From: an uncultured Bacilli bacterium
Lineage (GTDB): Bacteria; Bacillota_I; Bacilli_A; RF39; UBA660
Direction: 5' to 3'
NCBI GenBank assembly: GCA_947632355.1
Contig: CANROY010000044.1
Span: 1-8,987, forward strand
DNA: 8,987 nucleotides
In this document: piece by piece, positions 1 through 5,905 of the stretch
How the letters are laid out: the number at the start of each line of letters is the position of its first letter
Position numbering within the stretch: position 1 is the first letter of the stretch
Translations under genes and position numbers: made by a program
The notes under the pieces: model-generated
The model's input: only the letters and a program-made list of their open reading frames with translations
Databases searched by the model: none
What the model was told of the DNA's origin: nothing

Positions 1-109
1 CAATAATTTCCAATACAATTGGTATTCTAACACTTTTTTCTTAATTTTTCTATCCTTTTTTGCTCTTTTTATGGGAATTTATTCATTTACACAATTTTAT
101 TTCTATTAA
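1..109 (+). CDS. Possible C-terminal fragment of a membrane protein, cut by the window edge
   Basis: An open frame enters from the left edge (codons starting at base 2) and stops at TAA 107-109, giving 35 residues. They read as a polar stretch (NNFQYNWYSN) followed by one hydrophobic, aromatic-rich segment (TFFLIFLSFFALFMGIYSF) and a short tail, like the last transmembrane helix of a membrane protein. The caution is that T-rich DNA gives Phe/Leu/Ile-rich translations by chance, and 35 open codons is not much. No start or Shine-Dalgarno site can be tested because the beginning lies outside the window. No family can be named. Confidence 0.35.
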   Translation, partial: NNFQYNWYSNTFFLIFLSFFALFMGIYSFTQFYFY

Positions 110-149
110 ACGGGAACTTGATTTTTAATTCTTCCAAAAATTTTTTAAC

Positions 150-172
150 AAAAAAAGGACTTTAGTTAGTCC
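150..172 (-). terminator. Rho-independent terminator of the 166-711 lipoprotein gene
   Basis: Read on the minus strand, a 5-bp GC-rich stem GGACT/AGTCC (172-168 with 161-157) closes a 6-base loop and runs into seven T (156-150). The stop codon of the lipoprotein gene (168-166) lies at the edge of the stem and loop, so gene end and terminator overlap. The stem is short but the U-tract is clean. Confidence 0.65.
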
Positions 173-711
173 GTACTATAATTATAAATACCGTGAATCT
201 TTTCTAAATCCTCTGTACTTACAGTATCCAAAGTCCATTTTCCATTTTCTTTTTTTACTTTAAAATCAATCGTATAATCAATGGTTTTGGTGTTCTTTTG
301 CATTTGTTCTAACTTATAATCTAGAAACTTTTCTTTGGTATAATTTCCATCGTCATCAATAAATTCTTCTTTATGATCCTTTTTATAGTCTTCTGCTTCT
401 TTTTGTACGTTATACAAGTCATATACAGTTATCTTGGTCGTAACAACAGCTTCATCGCCATTATAGTTTTCAGAAACAATTTTATACGAAATGTCTTCGT
501 ATTGTTTTTTCATCACTTCTTTATACTTTTCTTTTTGTTGGTCGTTTAAATCCTCTTCTTCCACAACTTTATCAAGTTCACTCATAACTTCTTCACTACG
601 ATTTTTGTATTTTCCTAAATACTCTTTAACAGCATCACTTGCTTTCGTAACCGAACAAGCACAACCTACTACACAACTTACTAGTAATAAAACAGTAATT
701 ATTTTTTTCAT
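166..711 (-). CDS. Small secreted lipoprotein, NTF2-like style
   Basis: This is a 181-residue protein with a classical lipoprotein signal: KK start, hydrophobic core (ITVLLLVSCVV), and lipobox V-V-G-C with the lipidated cysteine at position 17. It is therefore expected to be anchored on the outer face of the membrane. The mature part is charged. A helical region (residues 24-75, rich in Lys/Glu) is followed by a strand-rich part ending in DFKVKKENGKWTLDTV, a pattern typical of NTF2-like/DUF4878-type domains of Firmicute lipoproteins. The family is not identified firmly and no catalytic motif is visible. The ATG at 711 is preceded by AAGGAG seven bases upstream, which supports this start. The gene is monocistronic, divergent from trpS, and followed directly by a hairpin terminator that overlaps its stop codon. 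Confidence 0.85.
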   Translation of the reverse strand: MKKIITVLLLVSCVVGCACSVTKASDAVKEYLGKYKNRSEEVMSELDKVVEEEDLNDQQKEKYKEVMKKQYEDISYKIVSENYNGDEAVVTTKITVYDLYNVQKEAEDYKKDHKEEFIDDDGNYTKEKFLDYKLEQMQKNTKTIDYTIDFKVKKENGKWTLDTVSTEDLEKIHGIYNYSTD

Positions 712-793
712 AATCCGTCTCCTTTTACTTTTATTTTGAACGAAAGGTACCCAAAATATACTTCTTATGATAAAATAAGTAATAGGTGATGTT
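712..793. promoter_or_regulatory. Divergent promoter region between the lipoprotein gene and trpS
   Basis: These 82 bases hold the start signals of two divergent genes. On the plus strand, TTGAAC (736-741) and TATACT (757-762) resemble -35 and -10 boxes but with a short 15-base spacer; TATGAT (766-771) is an alternative -10. On the minus strand, TATATT (760-755) could be the -10 of the lipoprotein gene, without a good -35. Ribosome sites are clear: AAGGAG for the minus gene and AGGTGAT (about 784-790) for trpS. The region is too short for a T-box leader, which Firmicutes often place before tryptophan genes. Confidence 0.4.
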
Positions 794-1774
794 ATGAAAA
801 GATTATTAACCGGTTTAAAACCAAGTGGAGAATTAACGCTCGGAAGTTATATTGGAGGGATTAAACAAAGTGTTGCGTATCAATCGGATTATGATTCATT
901 TATCTTTGTACCCGATTTACATTCTATTACTGTACCACAAGACCCTGTTCTTTTAAAAGAACGAATAAAGAAGAATGTCGCCCTTTATCTTGCTTGTGGA
1001 ATTGATCCTGATAAGAATACCATTTATTTACAATCCGATAATTTATACCACGCCAATCTTTCTTGGATTTTTGAATGTCTTACGTATATGGGAGAAGCAA
1101 GTCGTATGACCCAATACAAAGATAAATCTTCAAAAGGAGAAAACGTAAGTGTTGGTTTATTTACCTACCCTATTTTAATGACAGCCGATATTTTACTATA
1201 CGATGCGGATTATGTTCCTGTTGGTATTGACCAAAAGCAACACGTTGAACTTGCTCGTAATCTAGCAGAACGTTTCAATAAAAAATTTGGAGAAACCTTT
1301 ACTGTACCAACTCCCCTAATTCCAAAAGTAGGAGCCAAAATTATGGATTTACAAAATCCAACCAAAAAAATGAGTAAATCCGAAGGTGACAGTAAAGGAA
1401 CAATTCTACTCCTTGATAGCGAAGAAGTCATCCGTAAAAAAATTATGTCCGCGGTTACCGATAGTGACAACGAAATCAAATACGATGTGGAAAATAAACC
1501 TGGTATTTCTAATCTACTGACCATTTACTCAGCATTAACCAACAAGCCAATGGAAGAAGTGGTTCTGCATTTCAAAGGAATGAATTATGGTTCTTTAAAA
1601 AAGGAAGTTGCAGATGTGGTAGTAGATGCCTTAACAAACATTCAAACCAAATACCAAGAAATTATGAACTCTACTTTAGTCGATGACGTTTTAGATAAAG
1701 GAAAAGAAATCGTCAATAAAATAGCCCAAGAAAAATACCAAGCCGTTTTAGAAAAAGTTGGACTTGGTCGTTAA
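794..1774 (+). CDS. trpS: Tryptophanyl-tRNA synthetase
   Basis: This cytoplasmic class I aminoacyl-tRNA synthetase charges tRNA-Trp with tryptophan using ATP. At 326 residues it has the usual length of bacterial TrpRS. The HIGH-type signature has the TrpRS form PSGELTLGSY (residues 10-19) and the KMSKS loop is exact (K192-S196). The segment between carries the expected conserved stretches: PDLHSITV, the tryptophan-site region around YMGEASRMTQYKDKS, LLYDADYVPVGIDQKQH, and IPKVGAKIMDL just before KMSKS. The protein ends GLGR, as in Bacillus TrpRS. The ATG start at 794 sits five bases or so after AGGTGAT. The gene is alone on its strand, with no T-box leader. Its stop codon directly abuts that of the convergent yjbA gene, and its likely terminator lies inside that gene. 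Confidence 0.97.
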   Translation: MKRLLTGLKPSGELTLGSYIGGIKQSVAYQSDYDSFIFVPDLHSITVPQDPVLLKERIKKNVALYLACGIDPDKNTIYLQSDNLYHANLSWIFECLTYMGEASRMTQYKDKSSKGENVSVGLFTYPILMTADILLYDADYVPVGIDQKQHVELARNLAERFNKKFGETFTVPTPLIPKVGAKIMDLQNPTKKMSKSEGDSKGTILLLDSEEVIRKKIMSAVTDSDNEIKYDVENKPGISNLLTIYSALTNKPMEEVVLHFKGMNYGSLKKEVADVVVDALTNIQTKYQEIMNSTLVDDVLDKGKEIVNKIAQEKYQAVLEKVGLGR

Positions 1775-2407
1775 TTATTTGTTATAACTGAGTTTAATAA
1801 AATCATAAATCTTTTGAACATCTTCATTGTAATTTTGAAGATGTTCTTTCATTTCAGTAATCATTTCCATAATATCTTCACTACTCTTATTAAACCATTC
1901 ATAGTAAAGGTATTTTAATTTACTAAAATTTTTTGTGGTATAAAGTGTATCGATTTCACAAGAGATGAGTTGTTTTACTTTGGTGATCTGACGTAGCTCG
2001 CACCTTTCTTTATACTTTTTTCCTTTCTTATAAGATAAAGGACTTTCTTTTAACGTATAGATCATTTCCAATAAATTTTCTTCATCGTTTAACAAAAGTT
2101 TACTACGACTGATAACGTTTCCAGCATCATCTAGTTCTAAAGCCAAAGCATTTTTATTATCACTAATAAGCATTAAGTTTTCTTTTGGACTTACTTCATT
2201 TTTTAAAACGGTTTTATCTTGAATTTGTAATAGTACTTCTTCATCATAAGTAAGATGATAATTTAAATTATCAAATAGCGTATCCGTTGAAACACGAAAT
2301 AAAGGAATTTTTTTTACATATTCTAACGCATCACTACTCTCCCACTCATAAAAATCATAAAGTTCTTCACTTCCAAAGTTTAGAAGAATGTCGTAATAAT
2401 AATACAT
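1775..2407 (-). CDS. yjbA: DUF3603 family protein, YjbA-like
   Basis: This is an uncharacterised cytoplasmic protein of about 210 residues, counted from the ATG at 2407. It resembles Bacillus subtilis YjbA (DUF3603) from memory: an N-terminal FYEW followed by KKIPLFRV (YjbA has HEW and QVPLLRV), a middle stretch ALALELDDAGNVISRSKL, and a C-terminal LKYLYYEWFN matching the family's GYWYTEWNP region. Its function is unknown. An in-frame ATG at 2431 would add eight residues, but it has no Shine-Dalgarno site. The ATG at 2407 follows GGGAGG by 11 bases, and MYYYYDILLNF aligns with the YjbA N-terminus, so 2407 is preferred. The gene start overlaps the end of the small membrane protein gene by 41 bases, suggesting coupled translation. 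It converges with trpS; yjbA also neighbours trpS in B. subtilis as I recall, so the pairing may be old. Confidence 0.85.
   Translation of the reverse strand: MYYYYDILLNFGSEELYDFYEWESSDALEYVKKIPLFRVSTDTLFDNLNYHLTYDEEVLLQIQDKTVLKNEVSPKENLMLISDNKNALALELDDAGNVISRSKLLLNDEENLLEMIYTLKESPLSYKKGKKYKERCELRQITKVKQLISCEIDTLYTTKNFSKLKYLYYEWFNKSSEDIMEMITEMKEHLQNYNEDVQKIYDFIKLSYNK
1816..1853 (+). terminator. Probable trpS terminator inside the antisense yjbA gene
   Basis: A perfect 10-bp inverted repeat, GAACATCTTC (1816-1825) and GAAGATGTTC (1837-1846), encloses an 11-base loop and is followed by TTTCATTTC. On the plus strand this resembles a rho-independent terminator about 40 bases after the trpS stop, with an imperfect U-tract. 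On the minus strand no T-run follows, so it would act for trpS only. The sequence also codes for residues of the YjbA homologue's C-terminus. Confidence 0.5.
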
Positions 2408-2603
2408 GTTTAATAGTTCCTCCCATTCCATTTATCAAAAGAAAAAGACCAACAAGAAAAAGTAAGCATTCTACTTTCCTACTAATAAAATGAACAAAAT
2501 CTAAAAAACTATACCCAAGTGAAAAAAGATTGGTGTATAAAATCAGAAAGAAAAGACCGATACTCATTAGTAGTATTCCTACTAGTATTCTAAACGGATG
2601 CAT
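2367..2603 (-). CDS. Small two-helix membrane protein, unrecognised
   Basis: This 78-residue protein has two hydrophobic segments (about residues 6-25 and 47-60) joined by a short loop (SLGYSFLDFVHFISRKVE) and a basic tail (IKHVLLLRHSSKLWK). It should be an inner-membrane hairpin with both ends probably cytoplasmic. I do not recognise the family and no functional motif is visible. It is accepted as real because its ATG at 2603 follows a perfect AGGAGG (2613-2608) by four bases, and because a good -10 box lies upstream at 2649-2644. Its last 41 bases overlap the start of yjbA in another frame, so the two are likely co-transcribed and translationally coupled. It uses TGA as stop, the only such case here, which shows the standard genetic code applies. 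Confidence 0.75.
   Translation of the reverse strand: MHPFRILVGILLMSIGLFFLILYTNLFSLGYSFLDFVHFISRKVECLLFLVGLFLLINGMGGTIKHVLLLRHSSKLWK
2419..2424 (-). promoter_or_regulatory. Ribosome binding site that decides the yjbA start
   Basis: GGGAGG on the minus strand lies 11 bases before the ATG at 2407 and downstream of the alternative ATG at 2431, so it can serve only the 2407 start. It lies inside the reading frame of the upstream small membrane protein. Ribosomes finishing that gene would therefore uncover it. The spacing is somewhat longer than ideal. Confidence 0.6.
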
Positions 2604-2673
2604 AAGACCTCCTAAAACATTTTATTTCTTAAATTTCAATTTTATTATATAATTAAATAGGTGATACTATGAA
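2604..2673. promoter_or_regulatory. Divergent promoter region of the small membrane gene/yjbA and uppP
   Basis: On the minus strand a perfect TATAAT (2649-2644) lies 18 bases after TTCATA (2673-2668, four of six matches to TTGACA). This gives a start near 2637 and a leader of about 34 bases. On the plus strand, overlapping -10 candidates TATTAT (2643-2648) and TATAAT (2648-2653) precede uppP. They lie so close to its AGGTGAT ribosome site (2659-2665) that the leader would be very short. The two -10 boxes share bases, so polymerase binding in one direction should exclude the other. Confidence 0.5.
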
Positions 2674-3478
2674 ATACGTGATTTACACTTTATTAGGAAT
2701 TTTGCAAGGGTTTACAGAACCTTTACCCATCTCTTCTAGTGGGCACTTATTTTTATTTAAGAATATTTTTAATACGGAAATGCTTCAAGATTTAAACTTT
2801 GAAATCTTTGTAAACTTTGGTTCTTTTTTAGCCATTCTCTTTATTTTCTTACCGGATATCATAAAACTGATCAAATCTTTCTTTATGTATATTTTTAACA
2901 AAGAAAAAAGAAAACAAGTAAAACAAGAATTTCATTATTGTATGTGCATTATTATAGGAAGTATTCCCGTTGGTATTATGGGTCTTCTATTTAAAAGTAA
3001 GTTAGAAAGTAGTTTAACGATTAAAGGTTTAGGAGTTTCTTTCTTAGTAACTGCCCTTTTACTTTTTATTGTCAAGAATGCTAATGGTACTAAAGAGGAT
3101 AAAGATATTACGTATAAGGATGCCCTTATTATTGGTCTTTTACAAATGATTGCTTTAGTTCCAGGAATTAGTCGTAGTGGTATCGTTTTGGTTGGTTGCT
3201 TACTTTGTAAACTTAAAAAGGAAGCCTCTTTAAAATATACCTTTATGCTTTACTTCCCTGTTAGTGTTGCATCTATGGGTTTAGGAGTACTCGATTTTAT
3301 CGAAAATCCTGCAAGTAGTAGTTTATTACTTCCCTATATTCTAGGAATGCTTGCTGCAGGAATTGTTACTTATTTATCTTATCAATGGTTAAGTTCCATC
3401 GTAAAAAAAGGAAAACTTTGGAAGTTCTCCATCTATTGTCTAGCACTTGCTGTTTTCATATTTATCTATTTTAGATAA
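2669..3478 (+). CDS. uppP: Undecaprenyl-diphosphatase
   Basis: This integral membrane phosphatase of the BacA/UppP family removes one phosphate from undecaprenyl pyrophosphate. The resulting C55 lipid carrier is reused for peptidoglycan and other wall polymers. At 269 residues it has the family's usual size, with multiple hydrophobic segments. Both signatures are present: GFTEPLPISSSGH (residues 14-26, including the conserved Glu17 and His26) and PGISRSG (165-171, with Arg169). Pro18 stands where many homologues have Phe, a minor variation. The ATG at 2669 follows AGGTGAT (2659-2665) closely, the same type of ribosome site as trpS. It is a single-gene unit, divergent from the small membrane gene/yjbA pair and convergent with the alkD-like gene. 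Members of this family confer bacitracin resistance when overproduced. Confidence 0.96.
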   Translation: MKYVIYTLLGILQGFTEPLPISSSGHLFLFKNIFNTEMLQDLNFEIFVNFGSFLAILFIFLPDIIKLIKSFFMYIFNKEKRKQVKQEFHYCMCIIIGSIPVGIMGLLFKSKLESSLTIKGLGVSFLVTALLLFIVKNANGTKEDKDITYKDALIIGLLQMIALVPGISRSGIVLVGCLLCKLKKEASLKYTFMLYFPVSVASMGLGVLDFIENPASSSLLLPYILGMLAAGIVTYLSYQWLSSIVKKGKLWKFSIYCLALAVFIFIYFR

Positions 3479-3495
3479 ATTTTTTTTATCTTTTT
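3473..3495 (+). terminator. Weak terminator at the end of uppP
   Basis: AGATAAA (3473-3479) and TTTATCT (3485-3491) form a 7-bp AT-rich stem with a 5-base T loop, followed by TTTT (3492-3495). The stem includes the uppP stop codon, and its right arm overlaps the last codons of the convergent alkD-like gene. There is no T-run on the minus strand, so it should act only on uppP transcripts. Low GC in the stem makes the call moderate. Confidence 0.45.
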
Positions 3496-4181
3496 AAAGA
3501 TGAAACGATTGCTTTATCTTCTATGGAAACACGATAACTATCTTTAATTTTACTAATCGTTTTTTGAAGCGTAAAATCATTTATTTTACTCTTCTTTAGA
3601 TAGGCAAGTGTTTTTTCTTTTGAAAAAATATAACACTCACATAGAAGCCAAGCCATTGCCATATTGACATAGTAAGAATCAATGGTGATAGCATCAAGCA
3701 AAGCAAATAGGTTTTCCAAATACTCTTCTTCAACAAAGTAATCTAAGAACACAACCAATCCAACACGTATTTTAAAAATTTCATTTGATTGTACATATTT
3801 CGTAAAGTAAGAAAACCAAAAAGGTTTGTCTTTTTTTACGATCTTTAAACTAGAGCAAAAGCCATCACAAATTGCCCAGTTATCAATTAATGGAATATAA
3901 GTTGGTAAATACTGTAAAAGAAGTTCTTTTCCCTTTATCCTTCCTAAAACAAAACCCTCTACTAAAACTTCTTCATAATACGTACTTTTTACTTGTTCTA
4001 AAAAGGAAGGAATATCACTCTTAGCAATCTCTTTGGCGATCTTTCTTAAAATGGGAACACGTACACCTAGTATTTCATAGTTTGTAGGTGTTAACGTCTT
4101 TGAAAATTGTTGGTACTCTTTTTCACTACAACTTTTTAAATAGGTAATAAACTCTTGATACGTTTTTTGATTCCACTTCAT
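3486..4181 (-). CDS. AlkD-like DNA alkylation repair glycosylase
   Basis: This 231-residue all-helical protein belongs to the DNA alkylation repair family (AlkD, HEAT-like repeats), whose members excise alkylated purines such as 3-methyladenine and 7-methylguanine from DNA. Family markers are LGVRVPILRKIAKEI (residues 38-52) and IDNWAICDGF (99-108). The residues used by Bacillus cereus AlkD (Trp109, Asp113, Arg148, Trp187) have counterparts at Trp102, Asp106, Arg139 and Trp178 with nearly the same spacing, so it is probably active. The ATG at 4181 follows AGGTG by seven bases. The gene starts 16 bases after the murB stop, so the two very likely form an operon in which this gene is last. No clear terminator follows it on the minus strand. 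The link to cell-wall synthesis is probably positional rather than functional. Confidence 0.9.
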   Translation of the reverse strand: MKWNQKTYQEFITYLKSCSEKEYQQFSKTLTPTNYEILGVRVPILRKIAKEIAKSDIPSFLEQVKSTYYEEVLVEGFVLGRIKGKELLLQYLPTYIPLIDNWAICDGFCSSLKIVKKDKPFWFSYFTKYVQSNEIFKIRVGLVVFLDYFVEEEYLENLFALLDAITIDSYYVNMAMAWLLCECYIFSKEKTLAYLKKSKINDFTLQKTISKIKDSYRVSIEDKAIVSSLKR

Positions 4182-4197
4182 ACTAAAACACCTAAAT

Positions 4198-5088
4198 CTA
4201 TTTTATCAATTCTTGTTCTAATGATAAATCTATATTGTATTTTTCTTTGACACTTTTTTGAATGAATAAGATAAGGTCATAGATATCTTTTCCAGTTGCT
4301 GTCCCCGTATTCACAATAAAATTTGCATGTTTTTGACTTACTTCTGCTCCACCGATTCTTTTGCCCTTTAAGCCTAAACTTTCAATGATTCTTCCTGCAC
4401 TATCATTGGAAGGATTTTTAAAAACACTTCCGGCTGAAGGTAGTTCAATAGGTTGATGTTTTTTTCGTGTTTTATTATACTCTTGCATTGTGTTTAGAAT
4501 GTCTTTCGGGTTTTTCTTTTGTAATTCCAAAGTTACTTCTAGCACAACATATTCTTTATGTTCCTTTAAAAAACTATTTCGATAGGAAAAATTTAACGCA
4601 TTCTTCGTAAGTTCTTTTACTTCTAAATCGTTGGTTAAAACTTTTACTGTTTTTACAAGTGACGCGATTTCTCCATTATGAGCACCCACATTCATAATAA
4701 CACTTGCCCCTACTAAACCTGGTATACCACATGCAAACTCTAAGCCACTCAAGCCCTTTTGAGCACAAAGTTGTGCAAGATAAATTAAAGGAACACCTGA
4801 TTCTGCTACAACGTTAGTACCCTCTATTTCTATCTTTTGAAAGGCATCTAATTTAATAAGAACACCATCAAAATTAGGAGAGACAAACAAAATATTAGAG
4901 CCATTTCCTAAAATACGATACTCTATTTTTTCTTGTTTTAAAAAGTAAAGTAAACGTTTAAGACTCTCTATATCCTTTGGTTTTACTAAAGCCTTGGCAA
5001 GACAAGAAACACGACACGTATTGTACTCTTTTAAATCAATATTCTCTAAAACTTCTCCAATTTGTAAATCTTTTAATTTTTCAATCAT
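4198..5088 (-). CDS. murB: UDP-N-acetylenolpyruvoylglucosamine reductase
   Basis: This cytoplasmic FAD enzyme of peptidoglycan precursor synthesis reduces the enolpyruvyl group of UDP-GlcNAc-enolpyruvate with NADPH to give UDP-MurNAc. It has 296 residues, typical of the shorter type II MurB without the extra insertion of the E. coli type. FAD-binding motifs include GNGSN (61-65) and GIPG (121-124). SYRNSF (168-173) follows. The catalytic serine lies in GSVFKNP (220-226, Ser221), and a C-terminal LEQE (290-293) supplies the conserved glutamate. The segment TCRVSCLAKA (24-33) replaces the usual T-x-x-x-x-G-G-x-A of the first FAD motif, so the Gly-Gly pair is missing; this may be a lineage variant. 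The ATG at 5088 follows AGAGGT. It has its own extended -10 promoter and leads a two-gene operon with the alkD-like gene. Confidence 0.95.
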   Translation of the reverse strand: MIEKLKDLQIGEVLENIDLKEYNTCRVSCLAKALVKPKDIESLKRLLYFLKQEKIEYRILGNGSNILFVSPNFDGVLIKLDAFQKIEIEGTNVVAESGVPLIYLAQLCAQKGLSGLEFACGIPGLVGASVIMNVGAHNGEIASLVKTVKVLTNDLEVKELTKNALNFSYRNSFLKEHKEYVVLEVTLELQKKNPKDILNTMQEYNKTRKKHQPIELPSAGSVFKNPSNDSAGRIIESLGLKGKRIGGAEVSQKHANFIVNTGTATGKDIYDLILFIQKSVKEKYNIDLSLEQELIK

Positions 5089-5122
5089 AAAAACCTCTTA
5101 CTTAAATCTTATTCCTATCACT

Positions 5123-5131
5123 AGTATATCA
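5123..5131 (-). promoter_or_regulatory. Extended -10 promoter of murB
   Basis: On the minus strand TGATATACT gives a TG-n extension followed by TATACT (5128-5123), five of six matches to TATAAT. No good -35 box is visible; that region is the T-run of the upstream terminator, and extended -10 promoters tolerate this. The start would be near 5116, giving a leader of about 28 bases before the murB ATG. It would let murB be expressed independently of the ytx operon upstream. Confidence 0.55.
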
Positions 5132-5141
5132 TGTATCGTAG

Positions 5142-5179
5142 AAAAAAACGACTAAGCTGTTTTCTTCTTAGTCGTTTTT
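5142..5179 (-). terminator. Strong bidirectional terminator after the ytxH-like gene
   Basis: A 13-bp perfect stem (5144-5156 with 5167-5179), whose core is CGACTAAG/CTTAGTCG, has a 10-base loop. On the minus strand it runs into seven T (5148-5142). On the plus strand it ends in five T. The stop codon of the ytxH-like gene (5154-5152) lies within the stem, so the last codons encode the hairpin. It separates the four-gene operon from murB. Confidence 0.85.
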
Positions 5180-5610
5180 GTTGTCTTTTTTGCTTTTGGT
5201 TTTGGTTTTTCTTCAGTACTTTCTAGTTTATCTATAGCACTTTTTAAAATTTGAACGGTTTTGGCTTTTACATCACTTGCTGCTTTTTCAACAACAGGAG
5301 CACTCTTTTCTTTTGCTACTTCTATTAATTCATCCGCTTTTTTAAGTAATGCTTCTCCTTTTTCTTTTACCATTTCTTTAGCTGTCTCTTTATCAAGATT
5401 TTCTAAGTCTTTTTTTAATTCTTTTACTTTTTTATCAAGTTTTTTCTTTATTTCTTCTTTGTCCATATTTTTAAGATCGGTTGCTAGTTTACTTGTCTTT
5501 TCTTTAAGACATTCTCTTGTTTCACTCCCACTTTTTGGAGCAAATAAAACTCCTAAACCTGCACCAATTAAAGCCCCTAAAACAAATTTTCCTGTTCCTT
5601 TTTTACTCAT
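5152..5610 (-). CDS. ytxH: YtxH-like membrane-anchored coiled-coil protein
   Basis: This 152-residue protein has the YtxH signature at the N-terminus: a short glycine-rich membrane segment (GKFVLGALIGAGLGVLFAPK, residues 7-26) followed by SGSETRE. A long Lys/Glu-rich helical region (30-130) probably forms a coiled coil, and the Lys/Thr/Pro tail (132-152) resembles a nucleic-acid- or surface-binding tail. In Bacillus, YtxH is a general-stress protein of unknown role. The start at 5610 overlaps the end of the DUF948 gene by eight bases and follows AAGGAG by 10 bases, so translation is likely coupled. This is the last gene of the lipoprotein/acidic protein/YtxG/YtxH operon. The pairing with a DUF948 gene matches the ytxG-ytxH order of Bacillus. 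The molecular role cannot be told from the sequence. Confidence 0.88.
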   Translation of the reverse strand: MSKKGTGKFVLGALIGAGLGVLFAPKSGSETRECLKEKTSKLATDLKNMDKEEIKKKLDKKVKELKKDLENLDKETAKEMVKEKGEALLKKADELIEVAKEKSAPVVEKAASDVKAKTVQILKSAIDKLESTEEKPKPKAKKTTKTTKKKTA

Positions 5611-5905
5611 TTTCTATACTCTCCTTTTTTATCTTTTTCTTTTTTCTTTTTACTATTAACTTATTAAATAAAGAGACTACGCTATCCACAACTTTATCTG
5701 TGGCTAGTGAAATTTTATCTGTAGCATAATCTATTAAATGGAAAAAGCCATTTAAAGATTGTACTTTATCATTCACATCGTCGACAACTCTTTCAACTTT
5801 ATCTAATGTAATAATAAACTTTATACCTAATATTATGCCAACTATAAGAAAAATTATTAATAAAAAGTAAATAATTAAAGGTAAAAAATCTAACCAAAAG
5901 TGCAT
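5603..5905 (-). CDS. ytxG: DUF948-like (YtxG-like) membrane protein
   Basis: This 100-residue protein has one N-terminal membrane helix (about residues 8-30, FLPLIIYFLLIIFLIVGIIL). After it comes an amphipathic helical region with repeated polar spacing (DKVERVVDDVNDKVQSLNGF and ATDKISLATDKVVDSV) and a very basic end (VKRKKKKIKK). This is the layout of DUF948 proteins such as B. subtilis YtxG, whose function is unknown. Its ATG overlaps the stop of the upstream acidic protein as TAATG (one base), and its own end overlaps the ytxH-like start by eight bases, so the three are tightly coupled. The assignment rests on layout and neighbour, since the domain is weakly conserved. Confidence 0.8.
   Translation of the reverse strand: MHFWLDFLPLIIYFLLIIFLIVGIILGIKFIITLDKVERVVDDVNDKVQSLNGFFHLIDYATDKISLATDKVVDSVVSLFNKLIVKRKKKKIKKESIENE

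Noticed and set aside
11..28. Short inverted repeats (CCAAT/ATTGG and AATAC/GTATT) near the left edge
   Set aside because: They are five-base arms in AT-rich DNA with no T-run or other context, and are expected by chance.
491..739. Plus-strand open frame of 82 codons, Ser/Phe-rich
   Set aside because: It is antisense to the lipoprotein gene, and its Ser/Phe bias is what the complement of Lys/Glu-rich codons gives. No ribosome site.
712..793. T-box leader for trpS
   Set aside because: Only 82 bases are available. No specifier stem, T-box sequence or terminator/antiterminator pair is visible.
1210..1524. Minus-strand open frame of 104 codons
   Set aside because: It lies wholly inside trpS, which has every family motif. 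No ribosome site or neighbouring gene supports it.
2408..2431. ATG at 2431 as the yjbA start
   Set aside because: It lacks a Shine-Dalgarno site, whereas the ATG at 2407 has GGGAGG and matches where YjbA homologues begin.
2287..2493. Plus-strand open frame of 68 codons
   Set aside because: It is antisense to yjbA and the small membrane protein gene, both with better start signals.
5261..5729. Two plus-strand open frames, Ser/Phe-rich
   Set aside because: They are antisense shadows of the Lys/Glu-rich ytxH-like and ytxG-like genes, which have clear families and coupled overlaps.
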